The notes beneath the pieces are model-generated. The model worked only from the letters and a program-made list of their open reading frames with translations, did no database searches and was not told where the DNA came from. From NCBI GenBank assembly GCA_002786025.1, contig NHNW01000053.1:124001-188000 (forward strand): a stretch of 64,000 bases of DNA. Direction: 5' to 3'. The position numbers and the translations under genes are program-made. This document shows, in pieces, positions 53,819 through 64,000 of this stretch. Origin of the DNA: Zasmidium citrigriseum (lineage: Eukaryota > Ascomycota > Dothideomycetes > Mycosphaerellales > Mycosphaerellaceae). Numbering within the stretch: the stretch's first letter is position 1; every line of letters starts with the position of its first letter.

Positions 53819-54234
53819 CCCTCGTGACAAAGAAACATTTGATACTTGACCTATTCTTTCGTAGTGCAGGAGTGAGTGGCAGGAAAGCTGCGCGCAGAGC
53901 TCCAATGAGCAATCGCGAAAGTGACACGCAAAGACGATGGCAGTGAAAGGATCGTCTTTGCCAGTACACCGCAGATGCGAACACAGGATGGCGGCTATAG
54001 CAAGTGCCTTGGCTCTGTGTACATCACTGAGGCAGTCTGCCTATCTCGTGCGTGTGAGAAGAAGATGTCGTTGTTGTTGTCGAGGGCGAAAAAGAGAAGA
54101 TGTCGCCGCCTCTGCTGCGGCAGGCACCTCCGAGGCCTGGCAACGTCTCAGCACTCGCGCCAAGCGTGTCCCTGACCAACTTCAAGTCGATTGACGATCC
54201 CATTCCCTTCCTCTTCTCCACCAAGACATGTATC
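53819..54234. promoter_or_regulatory. Divergent promoter, Tfc6-like and PER1
   Basis: The 416 bp hold both promoters. An in-frame ATG at 54100 would extend PER1 by 45 residues and hide its signal peptide. No separate gene is seen. Confidence 0.45.
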
Positions 54235-55393
54235 ATGCGACACCGGGACTTCCAGAGGCTGTGCCTCTTGCCTGTCGTGTGGCACGTCCTGTCCTTCGGC
54301 GGCATCGCGAGCGCCTCGCTGGGCGACCGGCTTCCTGAGTTCAGGTCGTGTGTCAAGGTACGTCGATTGTGGCATAAACTCGGGATATCAATTGATCGAT
54401 ATACAGGACTGCACAGATGCCAGTTGTGGCGAAAATGGCATCTCAATACGTATGCGACACACTCCTTATCTTCCGAGAGCTCCAATGGCTAACCAAACCC
54501 GCAGCATTCCAACATCGCCTCCTCCTCTGGGACTGTCCCCAAGAATGCGACTACGTCTGCCAACACATCGTGACCGAACAGCGACTCGCGCGCGAACCAC
54601 CCTACCTCGAACCCATCGTCCAATTCCACGGCAAATGGCCCTTCTACCGCTTCCTTGGCATGCAAGAGCCCGCCAGCGTCCTCTTCTCCCTCTTCAACTT
54701 CCTGGCGCATGACTACGGCATCAAGCAGCTGAAAGAGAACATCCCACAAAGATATGCTTTGAGGAAATACTACCTGTTGTTTGGGTACTTTGGCATGATG
54801 AGCTGGATCTTCAGCATGATTTTCCACACACGCGACTTCAACGTGACGGAGAAGCTGGATTACTTTGCGGCAGGCGCGAGCGTCATGTATGGCATGTTTT
54901 ATACACCGATCAGGATCTTTCGACTGGATCGACCGGATAGCTTCGATGGCAGGACGGGGACAGTATTGAGGATGTGGACGTTGATCTGCGTCAGCGCGTA
55001 TCTGATGCACATCGGCTACTTAACATTCGTGCGATTCGATTACACATATAATATGGCCGCGAACGTGGTGGTTGGGCTGGTTCAGAACATCCTCTGGACA
55101 TGGTTCTCGATTCAGCGATTCAGAAAGGTTGGACGACTATGGGCAGCGTGGCCAGGATTGATTGTGTTCTGGATCATCTTTGCAATGAGCCTGGAGTTGT
55201 TTGATTTCCCGCCGTGGTGGGGGATGGTGGATGCACACGCGTTGTGGCATCTGGGGACGGTTGGGCCAACGATTTGGTGGTACAAGTGAGTTCGCAACCC
55301 AAGATCCGCAAGCCGTGCAACTACTGATAACGAGACAGCTTCCTGGTTAAAGACGCTCAGGCAGATCTCCAGAGCGCGAGGCTGAAGCAATAG
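54235..55393 (+). CDS. PER1: PER1-type GPI-anchor lipid-remodelling protein
   Basis: Four exons (54235-54357, 54407-54449, 54505-55285, 55339-55393) give 333 residues. PER1 removes an acyl chain from the GPI lipid in the ER before remodelling. A signal peptide (LCLLPVVWHVLSFGG...SAS) is followed by the conserved lumenal SLGDRLPEFRSCVK, DCTDASCGENG, LLLWDCPQECDYVCQH cysteine motifs. The long membrane region has FHGKWPFYRFLGMQEPASVLFSLFN, the MIFHTRDF catalytic-like His/Asp motif and the terminal WWGMVDAHALWHLGTV His motif. The CREST hydrolase signature is thus complete. The middle 43-bp exon and the 55-bp last exon are easily missed. Confidence 0.92.
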
Positions 55394-55817
55394 GAAGGCT
55401 TGGGGTCGGATAGAAGCTTGTAGCATGTATTGAGAGGATATCATAAAGTCCAAAATTGAGGCTCATCTCGCGTCCTCTTCACATGTCAGTGGCATGCAGG
55501 GGCTTGCTGGACCCTGGCTTGCCTGGCCTTTTGTGTTTGGCGCGGGGGAATGTTGTTGGACGCTTTGGCTGGATGATGATGAGCCACCGCACGTACACTC
55601 TTGATCGACATACCAGTAATCCTCCTGACGACACCATGAAACACCCCCGTGAGATGTAATCCAAAGAACAATAATTAGACTGCTCGTCCTCCCCGCCTCG
55701 TAATTGTCTGTTCCCCTGCTGCTGCTGCCGCCACCACCGCACCTCCTCCTTCACGCTCCTCCACCACCTTCCATTCACCTTCGCCGTTGAACAACACCAG
55801 CAGCACGGACGGCAAAC
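55394..55817. other. Intergenic region, nothing recognised
   Basis: PER1 3' flank and CT-rich leader before the Ser-rich coiled-coil gene. No additional feature. Confidence 0.45.
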
Positions 55818-57169
55818 ATGGCTCCTGACGTCAACTCACTGCCAACGTCGCCGCGACCTGACGCGCCCTCGCAACCGAATTCGCTGCCAACGTCCAACAC
55901 AGCGTCGAGGAGAACATCCGCCATGGGCCCGCCTACTCACCCTGCCTCTGCGACCGCCAATCCTCGAAGCCCGATAATGTCGAGTAGCGATCAGGTGCCC
56001 ATGAGGCATCCACGACCCCTCACCGCGGCCGAGTTGTATGCAGAATGCGAGAAAGAGCAGGAGGCAGTGGTATGTTATCAACACCCAAGATATACCGAGA
56101 CTCGGCCTCATAAAGAGCGACATGAGCTTGGTACGATGTACAGACGGCTAATGGGACAATACAGGTCAACCGCTTGACACGCGAGCTCACTGCTCTACGT
56201 GCTCAGTCTGCCTCAGTGGCCAGCAACGCTTCGCAATCGTCGACCTCCACGGGCGTGTCCCTGCTGCCTGTCGATATCTCAGACCCGAATCCGACCCACC
56301 AAATGACGGGAGCAACACACCCAACGCCTTCTCGTAGACACAGGTCCTCCTCTTCGGTTAGTAGCAGAAGCATACAGACACCATCAACCAGCGTCTCGCA
56401 GGCAGGCAGCGCTATCACCAATGCTTCCACCCAAGCACAGGCTGGTGCCGGAACTGCGAACGTGCCCACTCATGGCGTCTCGCAAGCTTCTGCTGATAGA
56501 GCTGCTGCTGCGACTGGATCGTCATTGAGCAGACAGCCCTCAGTCAGTGCCTCAGGAACCTCAACCCCGGCTCGTCAATCCATGGAGGTCCCTCGTAACG
56601 CTGGCACACTCTACACCCTCCCACATCGCCCCTCCGTCTCCCGGGATCCCTCCTCCAACACAGTCTCCTCAACCCACGCCCAAGCCGGAACACCAGCTCC
56701 ATTCCCACAAGCCCTCCCCTCTCCCGCTCAATCACCCAACCAACCCGGAGGGGTGCAAGTCGCTATGCAACACTACGCCGACACAGCCGCCTACCGCACC
56801 GAAATGGAAATCGTCAAAGCCGAAAACGAAGCCCTTCGCCAGCGCGTCCGAGCACTCGAACGAGCTCTGCGTACCCGTCGTCGAGACTCCAGCCAATCCG
56901 ATGCTCAGCGCCCAGAAATTATCACCAGCAGTCGACCCACGCGAGAGAATTCCATGAGCGAGCGAATCCCGTCCGTCACCAGCCCACCGCCCTCTGCAGG
57001 CCTCGGAGTCGCAGCTTGGGCGGGCGGTGTGGGAGGTGTGGCGGGCCCACGAGAGAGGAGTGAGAGTCAGAGTACGACGGCGAGCAGTCGACGAGGTTTG
57101 GGAGCGACTGATGACGAAGTTCGAGTTGGTGAGAGCGCCAGTAGTGTTGGCGTGGGACGAGGACTTTAG
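55818..57169 (+). CDS. Ser-rich disordered protein with short coiled coil
   Basis: Two exons (55818-56069 and 56165-57169) give 418 residues. Most of the protein is Ser/Thr/Ala/Pro/Gln-rich and disordered. Two short helical pieces stand out: TAAELYAECEKEQEAVVNRLTRELTAL spanning the intron, and EMEIVKAENEALRQRVRALERAL, a clear leucine-zipper-like coiled coil. The C-terminus is Gly/Ser-rich. The intron is 95 bp, GTATGT..CAG. I do not recognise a family. The coiled coil indicates self-association or partner binding. Confidence 0.65.
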
Positions 57170-57473
57170 GAGAGTCCGTCTACAGCTGACGTTGGACGGC
57201 GCTCGGCCTCTTGAGCAGGGCAATACACATTCCCTTTGTTTCTCGATTACCGGCAGGCTGAGCATGGTGTTATGGTGCTATGACAAGAATGGACTCGCCG
57301 GACTGGATGGGAATCTGGGAAAGGGATCATGGCTTCTGGCTGAAGCGGAGAGATTGAGACGTAATGATGGATTTTTTTTTTGTTTGACAGGCACTTTGAC
57401 AGTAGCCACCAGAGATACCACCTTTCTTTTTATAGTTGAAACAGGACGTCTAGTCCCACATCTTGAGTCTTCT
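57170..57473. other. Convergent intergenic region with T/C-rich tract
   Basis: Both genes end here. A run of consecutive T residues lies near 57370-57380. No gene is seen. Confidence 0.45.
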
Positions 57474-59007
57474 CTATACTCTCAGCGTTTCAAGCATCTC
57501 AGCAGCATCCAATACAAGCTCATCATCCCCAAACTGCCCAATGATCTGCATCCCGACACTCGTCACATCTTTCTCATCCATCCCCTCCCTTTGCTCTGCG
57601 GAAAGCGGCACAGGCACAGAAATCGCCGGTAAACCCGCCAGACTAGCGGGTACGGTAAACACATCGTTCATGTAACTCTCCACAGGACTCTGCTGCTTCA
57701 CTTCTTCAATCGTAGGTGGGAGCGTCGGTGCGGTGGGCGTGAGTAGGACGTCCACTTTCTCCTCCCCATCTCCATCGTCCGAAGTGATGGCGTCGAGCAA
57801 CGGATTCCCGCTCGCAAAAGCCCCATCAAAATCCCGCTGCACCAACCTTCGGACTTTCTGCGCCTGGATGAAATAATTATTCATCGCCTCTGAACTGAGC
57901 GTGTAGGCCCCGAGGAGAATTCTCCTTTGGACTTCGGGGCCGAAAGCTTCGCCTCTTGTCTTTGCGTATAAAGGGAGGGGAGGGTTGGAGTTTGGGGAGG
58001 CGTCGGAGGTTGGAGTGCGGTGGCCGTATCGAATTCCGTCGTATTTGGCGAGGTTGGAGGAGGCTTCGGCGGGGGCGAGGATGTAGTAGGCTGAGAGGGC
58101 GGGGCGGGTTGTGGGGAGGGAGATCGGGTGGAGGGTGTGCCCGAGTGATTGGAGGATGCGGAGGGTGCGGGTGTAGGTCTCCTTCACGAGTGGGGAGAGT
58201 TCGGTAATGTTGTACTCGATGGGCACGCCGATGCGTAGCTTCTCGCCTGCTCTCCTCCTCCCCATCCGTTTTCGTATCCTTGAAGTGAGAGTCGTCTGAT
58301 CCCTCCAATCCTCCCCATCAAGCACCCCAAACACCCTCCTCACCCTCTCCACATCCTTCCCAAGCACACCAACCGTATCAAGACTATTAGCATAAGCCAC
58401 AACCCCCCACCTACTAATTCTTCCATAACTCGGTTTAAACCCCACAACCCCCAAATACCCCGCGGGTAGTCTCACACTCCCCCCGGTATCCGTGCCCACA
58501 GCAGCCCAAGCAAGCTCATTCTTCACCGCAATCGCACTACCACCGCTACTCCCACCCGGGGAAAGAGGGACCCCGTTGCGAGAGTAAGCGGATTTAGCGG
58601 TTCCGAGGAGAGGAGAGTTCTGTGTGTGGGATCCCATGCCGAATTCGTCCATGTTGGCGTTGGGGAGGAGGGAGGCGCCATGGCGGAGGAGACGCTGCGT
58701 GACGGTGGAGTGGAAGGGACTGTGGTAGGTTGCGAGGGCGGGCGAGGCGGCGGTTGTGGGGAGGACGGAGGTTTTGGTCGAGATGTTGGCTTTGAGAGCG
58801 ATGAATCTGCCTTCCAATACCCTCTCTGTGGATTGTTAGTTCATGTGGTCTTTCGATGCGGGTTTGGGGATGGGGATGTATACCTCCTGCATCTCGTTCT
58901 GTGTTCGCAGCAGCAGCCGCTGCCGTTGATCTGTGGGTTACATTATGGGAGAATTGTCTCTTGCAGAGAGTGCTCGCCTTCTGCGCGAGACGCTGCGGCT
59001 GTGGCAT
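57474..59007 (-). CDS. HER2: Mitochondrial Glu-tRNA(Gln) amidotransferase subunit A (Her2/GatA)
   Basis: Two exons (59007-58884 and 58825-57474) give 491 residues. GatA uses glutamine-derived ammonia to convert Glu-tRNA(Gln) to Gln-tRNA(Gln) in mitochondria. Exon 1 is a basic, Ala/Ser-rich presequence (MPQPQRLAQKASTLCKRQ). The amidase signature is intact: catalytic Lys in FIALKANIST, cis-Ser in LSPGGSSGGSA and the nucleophile Ser in GTDTGGSVRLPA. The FKPSYGRISRWGVVAYANSLD and GLPAISVPVPL segments are typical GatA. Start chosen at the ATG because the upstream frame begins at GTG. Large C-rich and G-rich blocks alternate within the coding strand. Confidence 0.9.
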
Positions 59008-59431
59008 CACATCTTCGATGGATTGTAAAGATTTGGGAGAGCATGGGCGAGCGAAGTCCGTGAAGGTGGAGCTGCGGGCGTCCAGCCAATCGCAGCGAAG
59101 CCTGATCGACGTCACCTCACCAACTTTCCAACACTCCCCATTCTCTGTTTTCCAACGAGATACCTTGTTTCAATATCGAGATCATCATCAGAGCCACAAG
59201 AGTGCCGGAGATACCTGATAATCAGACTCAATCGAGTAGACGCGAACCTCAGAATCACGCCATGGCTGTGCATACAACACCGCTCAATACACTGCTATCT
59301 CCAAATCCTAGGACCATGGACTACTCAAACGACTGAAACTCATCTGGTAATACAACTCCCGACACCCATCCAAACCATCTCTGCAATCAATCAATACAAT
59401 CATGGTATCAATAACGCATTACTCCGACACC
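59008..59431. other. Intergenic region, nothing recognised
   Basis: GatA promoter side and 3' flank of the large disordered gene. No further feature. Confidence 0.45.
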
Positions 59432-62289
59432 TCACTTCCTCTCCTTCAAACTGTTTCGATATCTCGCAGGCGGCGGCTTCTTCGGCGAAACAGAGCTCCC
59501 ACGAGCCTCCTTCACTGGCGACGAGCTAAACGGGTTGTCGATTTCCTTTGCTGGTCGCACGGGATCGGACGACATCATCTCCTGCGATCTGTTGTAGTTG
59601 TGGAACATCTCCAGGCAGTCATCGAGCGAGTCGTCCGCCGGAGTTGGAGCCGGATCTGCGAACGGAGTTTTGAATTCATACTCATGCAGATCGCCTTGGT
59701 CGAATTGGCTCGAGCCGCCTTGGGGGGTATCGAACGGACAATCCTCTAAGTCCTGCCAGATTGCGCTGTTCTCGGGAGAGATGGTTGGCAAGTGGACCGT
59801 TCTGCCGCTCTGTGGCTCTTTGTTGAACATCTCGGAAGGTGTTGCAGTGGCCGTCGACGATGGATATGGTTCTGTGATACCCAGACCGGCGACCGCGGCC
59901 TGGAAGACATAATGCTGCGATATGGCATTCTTGAGGTCAGGATCAATGCTGTCAGAGCTCAGGCCCATCCTGGACTGCCGAGTGCTGGGCTTGAGTGGCG
60001 AGACCTGACGAGAGCTGGAGTACGCTCCATCAAAGTTGGCAAGCGACAGGTCGGAGCTGTTCCTGGTCTTGAATTCGCTCTTTGTATCGATCTTCAAAGT
60101 CGGACGCACTGGTACCGGTTCCAATGTGCTTAGGAGCTTGGCTGCATCCTCATGCTCTGGGGGGTGCTCCATGTCACTCAAAGCATTGTAGCGCATGTTC
60201 CTGTCAGACCGCTTCATGTCGAAATCAAGTCGATTGCCCATGGTCGGTGTACGATTGGGATTCGTGCCGGTTGGGCTCGGATCTGAACCTGCGAGAGACT
60301 CGACGCTGGACCCGAACGACTGGCGTGAAATGTCCTGGAGAGCACCCAGGGCGGCACGACCCTCGGGAGTCATCTCTGGTCGATCTTTGAGGTTGAACTT
60401 CCAAAACACGTCGCTCACATCTGCCGGGTGTGTTGTGCCTCGTGGAGGGCTTGGGTTTTGAGCATTCGATATGCGCTTGTAGAGCTGTGCAACGGAATTC
60501 CTTCTTTGCAGGTCCAAGTCAAGGCTTGCCTTCTCAGGCGAGTCTGCGCCTGAATAAACCGGAAGGTCGGGCTCACTCAAGTCATCGAACAGCTGCTGGG
60601 TCTTGAACTCGCCATACTCCCCTGAGTCGGTAGTCCTGGCCAACGACTCGTGACTTTTGAGCTTCTCACTTGTTGCAGCGAGCATCATCTCTGTGCTGAA
60701 AGGAGCTGAAGTGTCCGGTTCTATGCTGGCTTTCACCGTCGTGGCGATGGATGTGACGGAGTCCTTTCTAAAGCCCTCTACACATTCGACTCCACTGTCC
60801 TTCTGTCCTTCAGGCGTCGCCAGATCACTTTCGTCGAATGTCTTGGCTTCGGTAGATTCGGCGGGCTGCAATGTGATCTTTGGGCGGAAGGGCAGCTTGA
60901 CGCTCTGTGTTGGTGACGGCGGTCCTGAAGTTGCAATATCTCTAATAGGATTGCCAGGAGCAAACGGGTCTTCACTCTTCCATTCGCCAGTTGCTGGGTC
61001 ACGATGACCAGCACTTGGGGTTTGGAGATGAGCAAGCTGGCGTGTGATCTCTGGCATGTCATCAGGACAAGAGTGAATTGTCGTCAGAGACACCTGATCT
61101 CTGGATCGCCGGGGATCCCCAATCGAGAGCTTGCACGGCGACTTGGTCGATGGCGACGATGTGCACTCTTCAGCCATGGCATCGAGTGACGCCATCTTCT
61201 TGACTCTGCGGTTTTCCTTCTTCTTGGCTTCGTCTTTGTGCTCGACACTGCGTTCGAAGAGCTCTGTCTCGTCGTTCGCACCGTCAAGTTGATGACGCGA
61301 CTTTGCTATTGGAGTCGCTGGTCTCTCCGGAATGCTGAACCCAAAGTCGTCTGTGGGCAGTTGGAGAAGATCGCTTGGAGTCAGTGACGATCTCTTGGTG
61401 ATAAAATGCTGCTGATCACCAGGTCCTTCTCCTGGCAAGCGGGTGTAGTAGGTTGGAACTGGCCTTTCACCCATAATGTGTTGAGGATTGGTCAGCCTCA
61501 TGATTTCACTCTCTTCATCATGCTGGGGCGAGTTTGACAGAAGAGCTGAAGGTCCTAGGTCAACTTGCAAAGTAGGTGGAGCTGGAATGTTGATAGGCGA
61601 CGATGGTAGAGGAACAGCAGCTGCCTGCTTCGTCGGCGAGAACTGATCCTCCTTCAGGGTCTTGGTTGGAGAAGTTGTTCGCGATAAGGTACTCCTGCGG
61701 CCAAAAGAGCGGATGCTGCCCACTAGGCTCTTTCCCAGGCTGTTCTTCCTGGCATAGCCCTTGGGTGCTTCGCTCTCATCTTCATCTTCGGGAGCTGGCG
61801 AGACGATGATCCTCTCAGGACCGACCGGCGTTCGCATCTCGTTGCCGGTGATGTCGGCGAGAGCTGGTCTCTTGTGGCGGTGATTGGAGCTCGAAATATG
61901 CTGACGCAGCGATGATATCGCATTTCTTGGGGTAAACGTACGTTGACGTTCCGGGCGAGGCCTCAAGGGTGTGGTCGAAGACTCGTCGATGTGTCCGAGC
62001 TCGGCCTCTTCATTCTGGATCGACGTCGTCCGGTCTTCGTTCCTGGGTGGACGTTAATGAAAATCCAATATGGACGAAATTCATCAACACACTCATCTGT
62101 TCGGGACGATCCATCTCCTCTGAAGGCGCTGGAGAGGATGGCGCGAGCGCTGCCGAACCACGACTTCTTCCTATTCAAAGTGAGGCCGCTCTCGAGGTTG
62201 CCCTGCAATGCATCTCGAGCAGGCGAAGGCGAAACGGCGCCCCCTCGCTCAGGCTGGGAGGGCGTTGTGGTGTCTCGTCGGCGAGACAT
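59432..62289 (-). CDS. Large disordered Ser/Pro-rich protein, unknown function
   Basis: Two exons (62289-62093 and 62042-59432) give 935 residues. Exon 1 begins MSRRRDTTTPSQPERG; a GTGTGT..CAG intron of about 50 bp joins it in phase to NEDRTTSIQNEEAELGH. The product is almost entirely Ser/Pro/Asp/Glu-rich with many SP and TP sites, suggesting multiple phosphorylation. Semi-ordered patches include SLRQHISSSNHRHKRPALADITGNE, HYVFQAAVAGLGI and FWKFNLKDRP. I do not recognise a family. Exon 2 alone starts at a TTG, so the two-exon model is required. Confidence 0.68.
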
Positions 62290-63022
62290 TGTATTCGTTG
62301 TGGTCAGGATAGTGTGCGGAAGGGGTGCAATGTGCTACTCGTACATGTTGTTTGCGTATCTCAGGAAATCGGAAAGAAAGGAATCGCGATGACATCCTAC
62401 CTGGCGCACGGCGTGGTCAACATGGCAATGGCAACGCGGAGTGACAGCTTCCGTGAGATGGCAGCGGAAGTGGCGAGACTGCGAAGTGATCGAGGGAAGA
62501 GCAATCCTTTGGCTCACTTGCATCCTCAACTCGCCGCATCTCGCACACCGCACGTCTCTCTCGTCCATACCAAAGGCGTCTGTCATCCTTCCTCAGCCTT
62601 ACCGTCTCTACTCAACCCGAGTGAATGAATGGATTAAGCGAGTCACTTTCATCGGGTAATCAAAGCGACCCAAGGTGGTTCCACGCGCGAAGCTTGAATG
62701 TTCCACGGGCATTCCACCCCAATTTCGACCACCGATCTTGACCTTTCTTATCACTTGTCTCAAATTCCAGCAGCGTGGTCGCTGTTTGACCTCGCGCGCA
62801 CGAGACATTGATTGGACCTAGTTTCAACCCAAAGCTTGATTTAGTCCGCCGTACTGGGGCCAGCGCGGTCTCGAATCTCGAACAGCTTCAGCAAAGGACA
62901 ACGCGCCTCGATCCTCTGCATACCACACGCAACCCCCTGCTGGCATCTGCTGCTCACTACTACCATTCATAATACTGCGCTGTCCCGTGTCTCATACCTC
63001 GCACTTCACCGACCCGCGCAAC
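62290..63022. other. Divergent intergenic region, nothing recognised
   Basis: Head-to-head promoter between the disordered-protein gene and the RRM gene. No additional gene or repeat seen. Confidence 0.45.
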
Positions 63023-64000
63023 ATGGCGAACACCAAGGACCAGCCACGTTCCCTGGACGACATGCTCCGAGAGAGTGAGTGGGCTGGCGCAAGGAGGTCC
63101 TCTCTTCCTCACACTAACCGCCGACAGGCCGCGAGAAGCGCAAAGCTCAAGAATTGGCGCAGGAGATCTTCGGCAGGCGTTCCAAGACTCCGGCCAGCAG
63201 AGGCGGAAAGCCTGCGCAGCCTGCCAGTCTTGCCAGCCGAGTCGGCGTGACCAAGGTATGTTGCCTTCTCTATTGTATACGAGCATGTGAAGACTGACTA
63301 GTTCTTAGCGCACTGCCTCCCTGCCACGCTCGAACACCGCCCCGCCGCGCAACCCCCGCAACCAGCCAAACAACCGCCCACCAGTCGACAACCACCGCGC
63401 ACGACCTTCTGCTTTCTCGCACCCGTCATCCGACCCAGTCACCGATGCTAAGAGCAATGGCTTTGGAGGATACGACGCGGCCGCTGCTAACGGTGGCGGG
63501 CCTGGAGTCAGCATCAGGGGTGCAGCTGCTGGTCCGCACATTGTCATAGCCTCCAACTTTGCCCCAGGCACAACCGCAGCCGACATTGAGAGCGTCATGC
63601 TTGATGTAGGCGGACAGATGACAGACTGCCGACTGGTTGCAACCAACCCCACCGTCATGGCAGAGATGACCTTTGTGGAGAAGTCTGGCGCTGAGATGGT
63701 CATCAACACATTCAACCAGAAGAAGGTCTGTAGCTCTCATCCTTGCGATCCCGAGCGGGGACTAACATCATTCAAGGCCGACGGTCGCACTCTTCACGTC
63801 TATTGGAAAACTACAGGAACCGGTCCCGTGCGCCAGCAAGACCCCGAACCGCAAGTCGACGCAGGCGACGACAACATGGAAGTCGACCAGAACGCAGAGT
63901 CGCGCGAGGCCGAGGACCGCTTGCGCGAAGAGCGACGCGGCAGATACGACCGTAGTGCCCCACGAGAAGGCTTCCCCACAGGACCCAAGAACGACCGCCC
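63023..64000 (+). CDS. RRM-domain protein, Yra1/Mlo3-like (3' end missing)
   Basis: Exons 63023-63074, 63128-63255, 63309-63725 and 63777 onward; the gene runs off the window, so the protein is partial. It begins MANTKDQPRSLDDMLRE, then basic KRKAQELAQEIFGRRSK, an Arg/Pro/Asn-rich linker and one RNA-recognition motif: HIVIASNFAPGTTAADIESVM (RNP2-like), then AEMTFVEKSGAEMVINTFNQKKADGRTLHVYW. Downstream is acidic/Arg-rich (DDNMEVDQNAESREAEDRLREERRGRYDR). One RRM flanked by basic low-complexity resembles Yra1/ALYREF mRNA-export adaptors, but the RNP1 octamer is degenerate, so the assignment is tentative. Confidence 0.75.

Noticed and set aside
53819..53905. 29-residue N-terminal extension of the Tfc6-like gene
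   Set aside because: It begins at TTG; MPPLRSSAR at 53818 is a better start.
1..64000. CRISPR arrays, insertion sequences, retroelements, rRNA
   Set aside because: Reading both strands shows no regularly spaced repeats, terminal inverted or long terminal repeats, transposase or reverse transcriptase motifs, or rRNA sequence. Small repeats were reported separately.

Overview
The window is nuclear DNA of a filamentous ascomycete (Pezizomycotina). Three things support this: genes with short introns (about 45-60 bp, GT..AG, often with a CTAAC or CTGAC branch motif), fungal-specific families (Zn2Cys6 regulator, Brl1/Brr6, Sfh5, DUF6594-like, sorbose-reductase-type SDR), and a compact layout on both strands. 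A Dothideomycetes origin is my inference from overall family resemblance, not proven. I see no virus, transposon, insertion sequence, CRISPR array, rRNA gene or resistance cassette.

I modelled 29 protein genes and one tRNA. Exon ends come from reading both strands and checking that splice phases add up. Several long open frames begin at GTG or TTG; for those I moved the start to the first sensible ATG.

Layout. 0-5.5 kb: Brl1-like nuclear-envelope protein, NmrA-like NAD(P)-binding protein, acidic nuclear-type protein, intron-containing tRNA-Thr. 6-11.7 kb: secreted beta-propeller-like protein, then a divergent pair of an Upc2-like Zn2Cys6 regulator and an SDR oxidoreductase, both with a junction that does not splice cleanly. 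11.8-28.3 kb: Ski2 RNA helicase, sugar transporter, importin of the Nmd5/Sxm1 (importin-7/8) type, a small basic coiled-coil protein, a 2.1-kb gene-poor stretch, Sfh5 lipid-transfer protein, metallophosphoesterase. 29-36 kb: TPR-SET protein, SAM methyltransferase, DUF3445-type protein, two small uncharacterised genes. 36.7-42 kb: BTB-like protein, MFS transporter, cyclase/formamidase-like enzyme. 42.7-50 kb: RCC1, sorbose-reductase-like SDR, PEP-mutase/ICL-family enzyme, Gln/Pro-rich Cys protein. 50.4-64 kb: DUF6594-like membrane protein, TFIIIC Tfc6-like subunit, PER1 GPI-remodelling protein, Ser-rich coiled-coil protein, mitochondrial GatA/Her2, a large disordered protein, and a 5' fragment of an RRM protein cut by the window edge.

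Functionally this is mostly housekeeping: RNA decay (Ski2), nuclear import and the Ran cycle (importin, RCC1), nuclear-pore/nuclear-envelope biology (Brl1), Pol III transcription (Tfc6), GPI-anchor remodelling (PER1) and mitochondrial tRNA amidation (GatA). Metabolic and transport genes are scattered between. I found no convincing new multi-gene system. The most unusual signals are sharp C-rich to G-rich codon-composition switches inside many of the metabolic genes, the damaged-looking regulator/SDR pair, a GC-AG intron, and a possible tail-less RCC1 isoform start.
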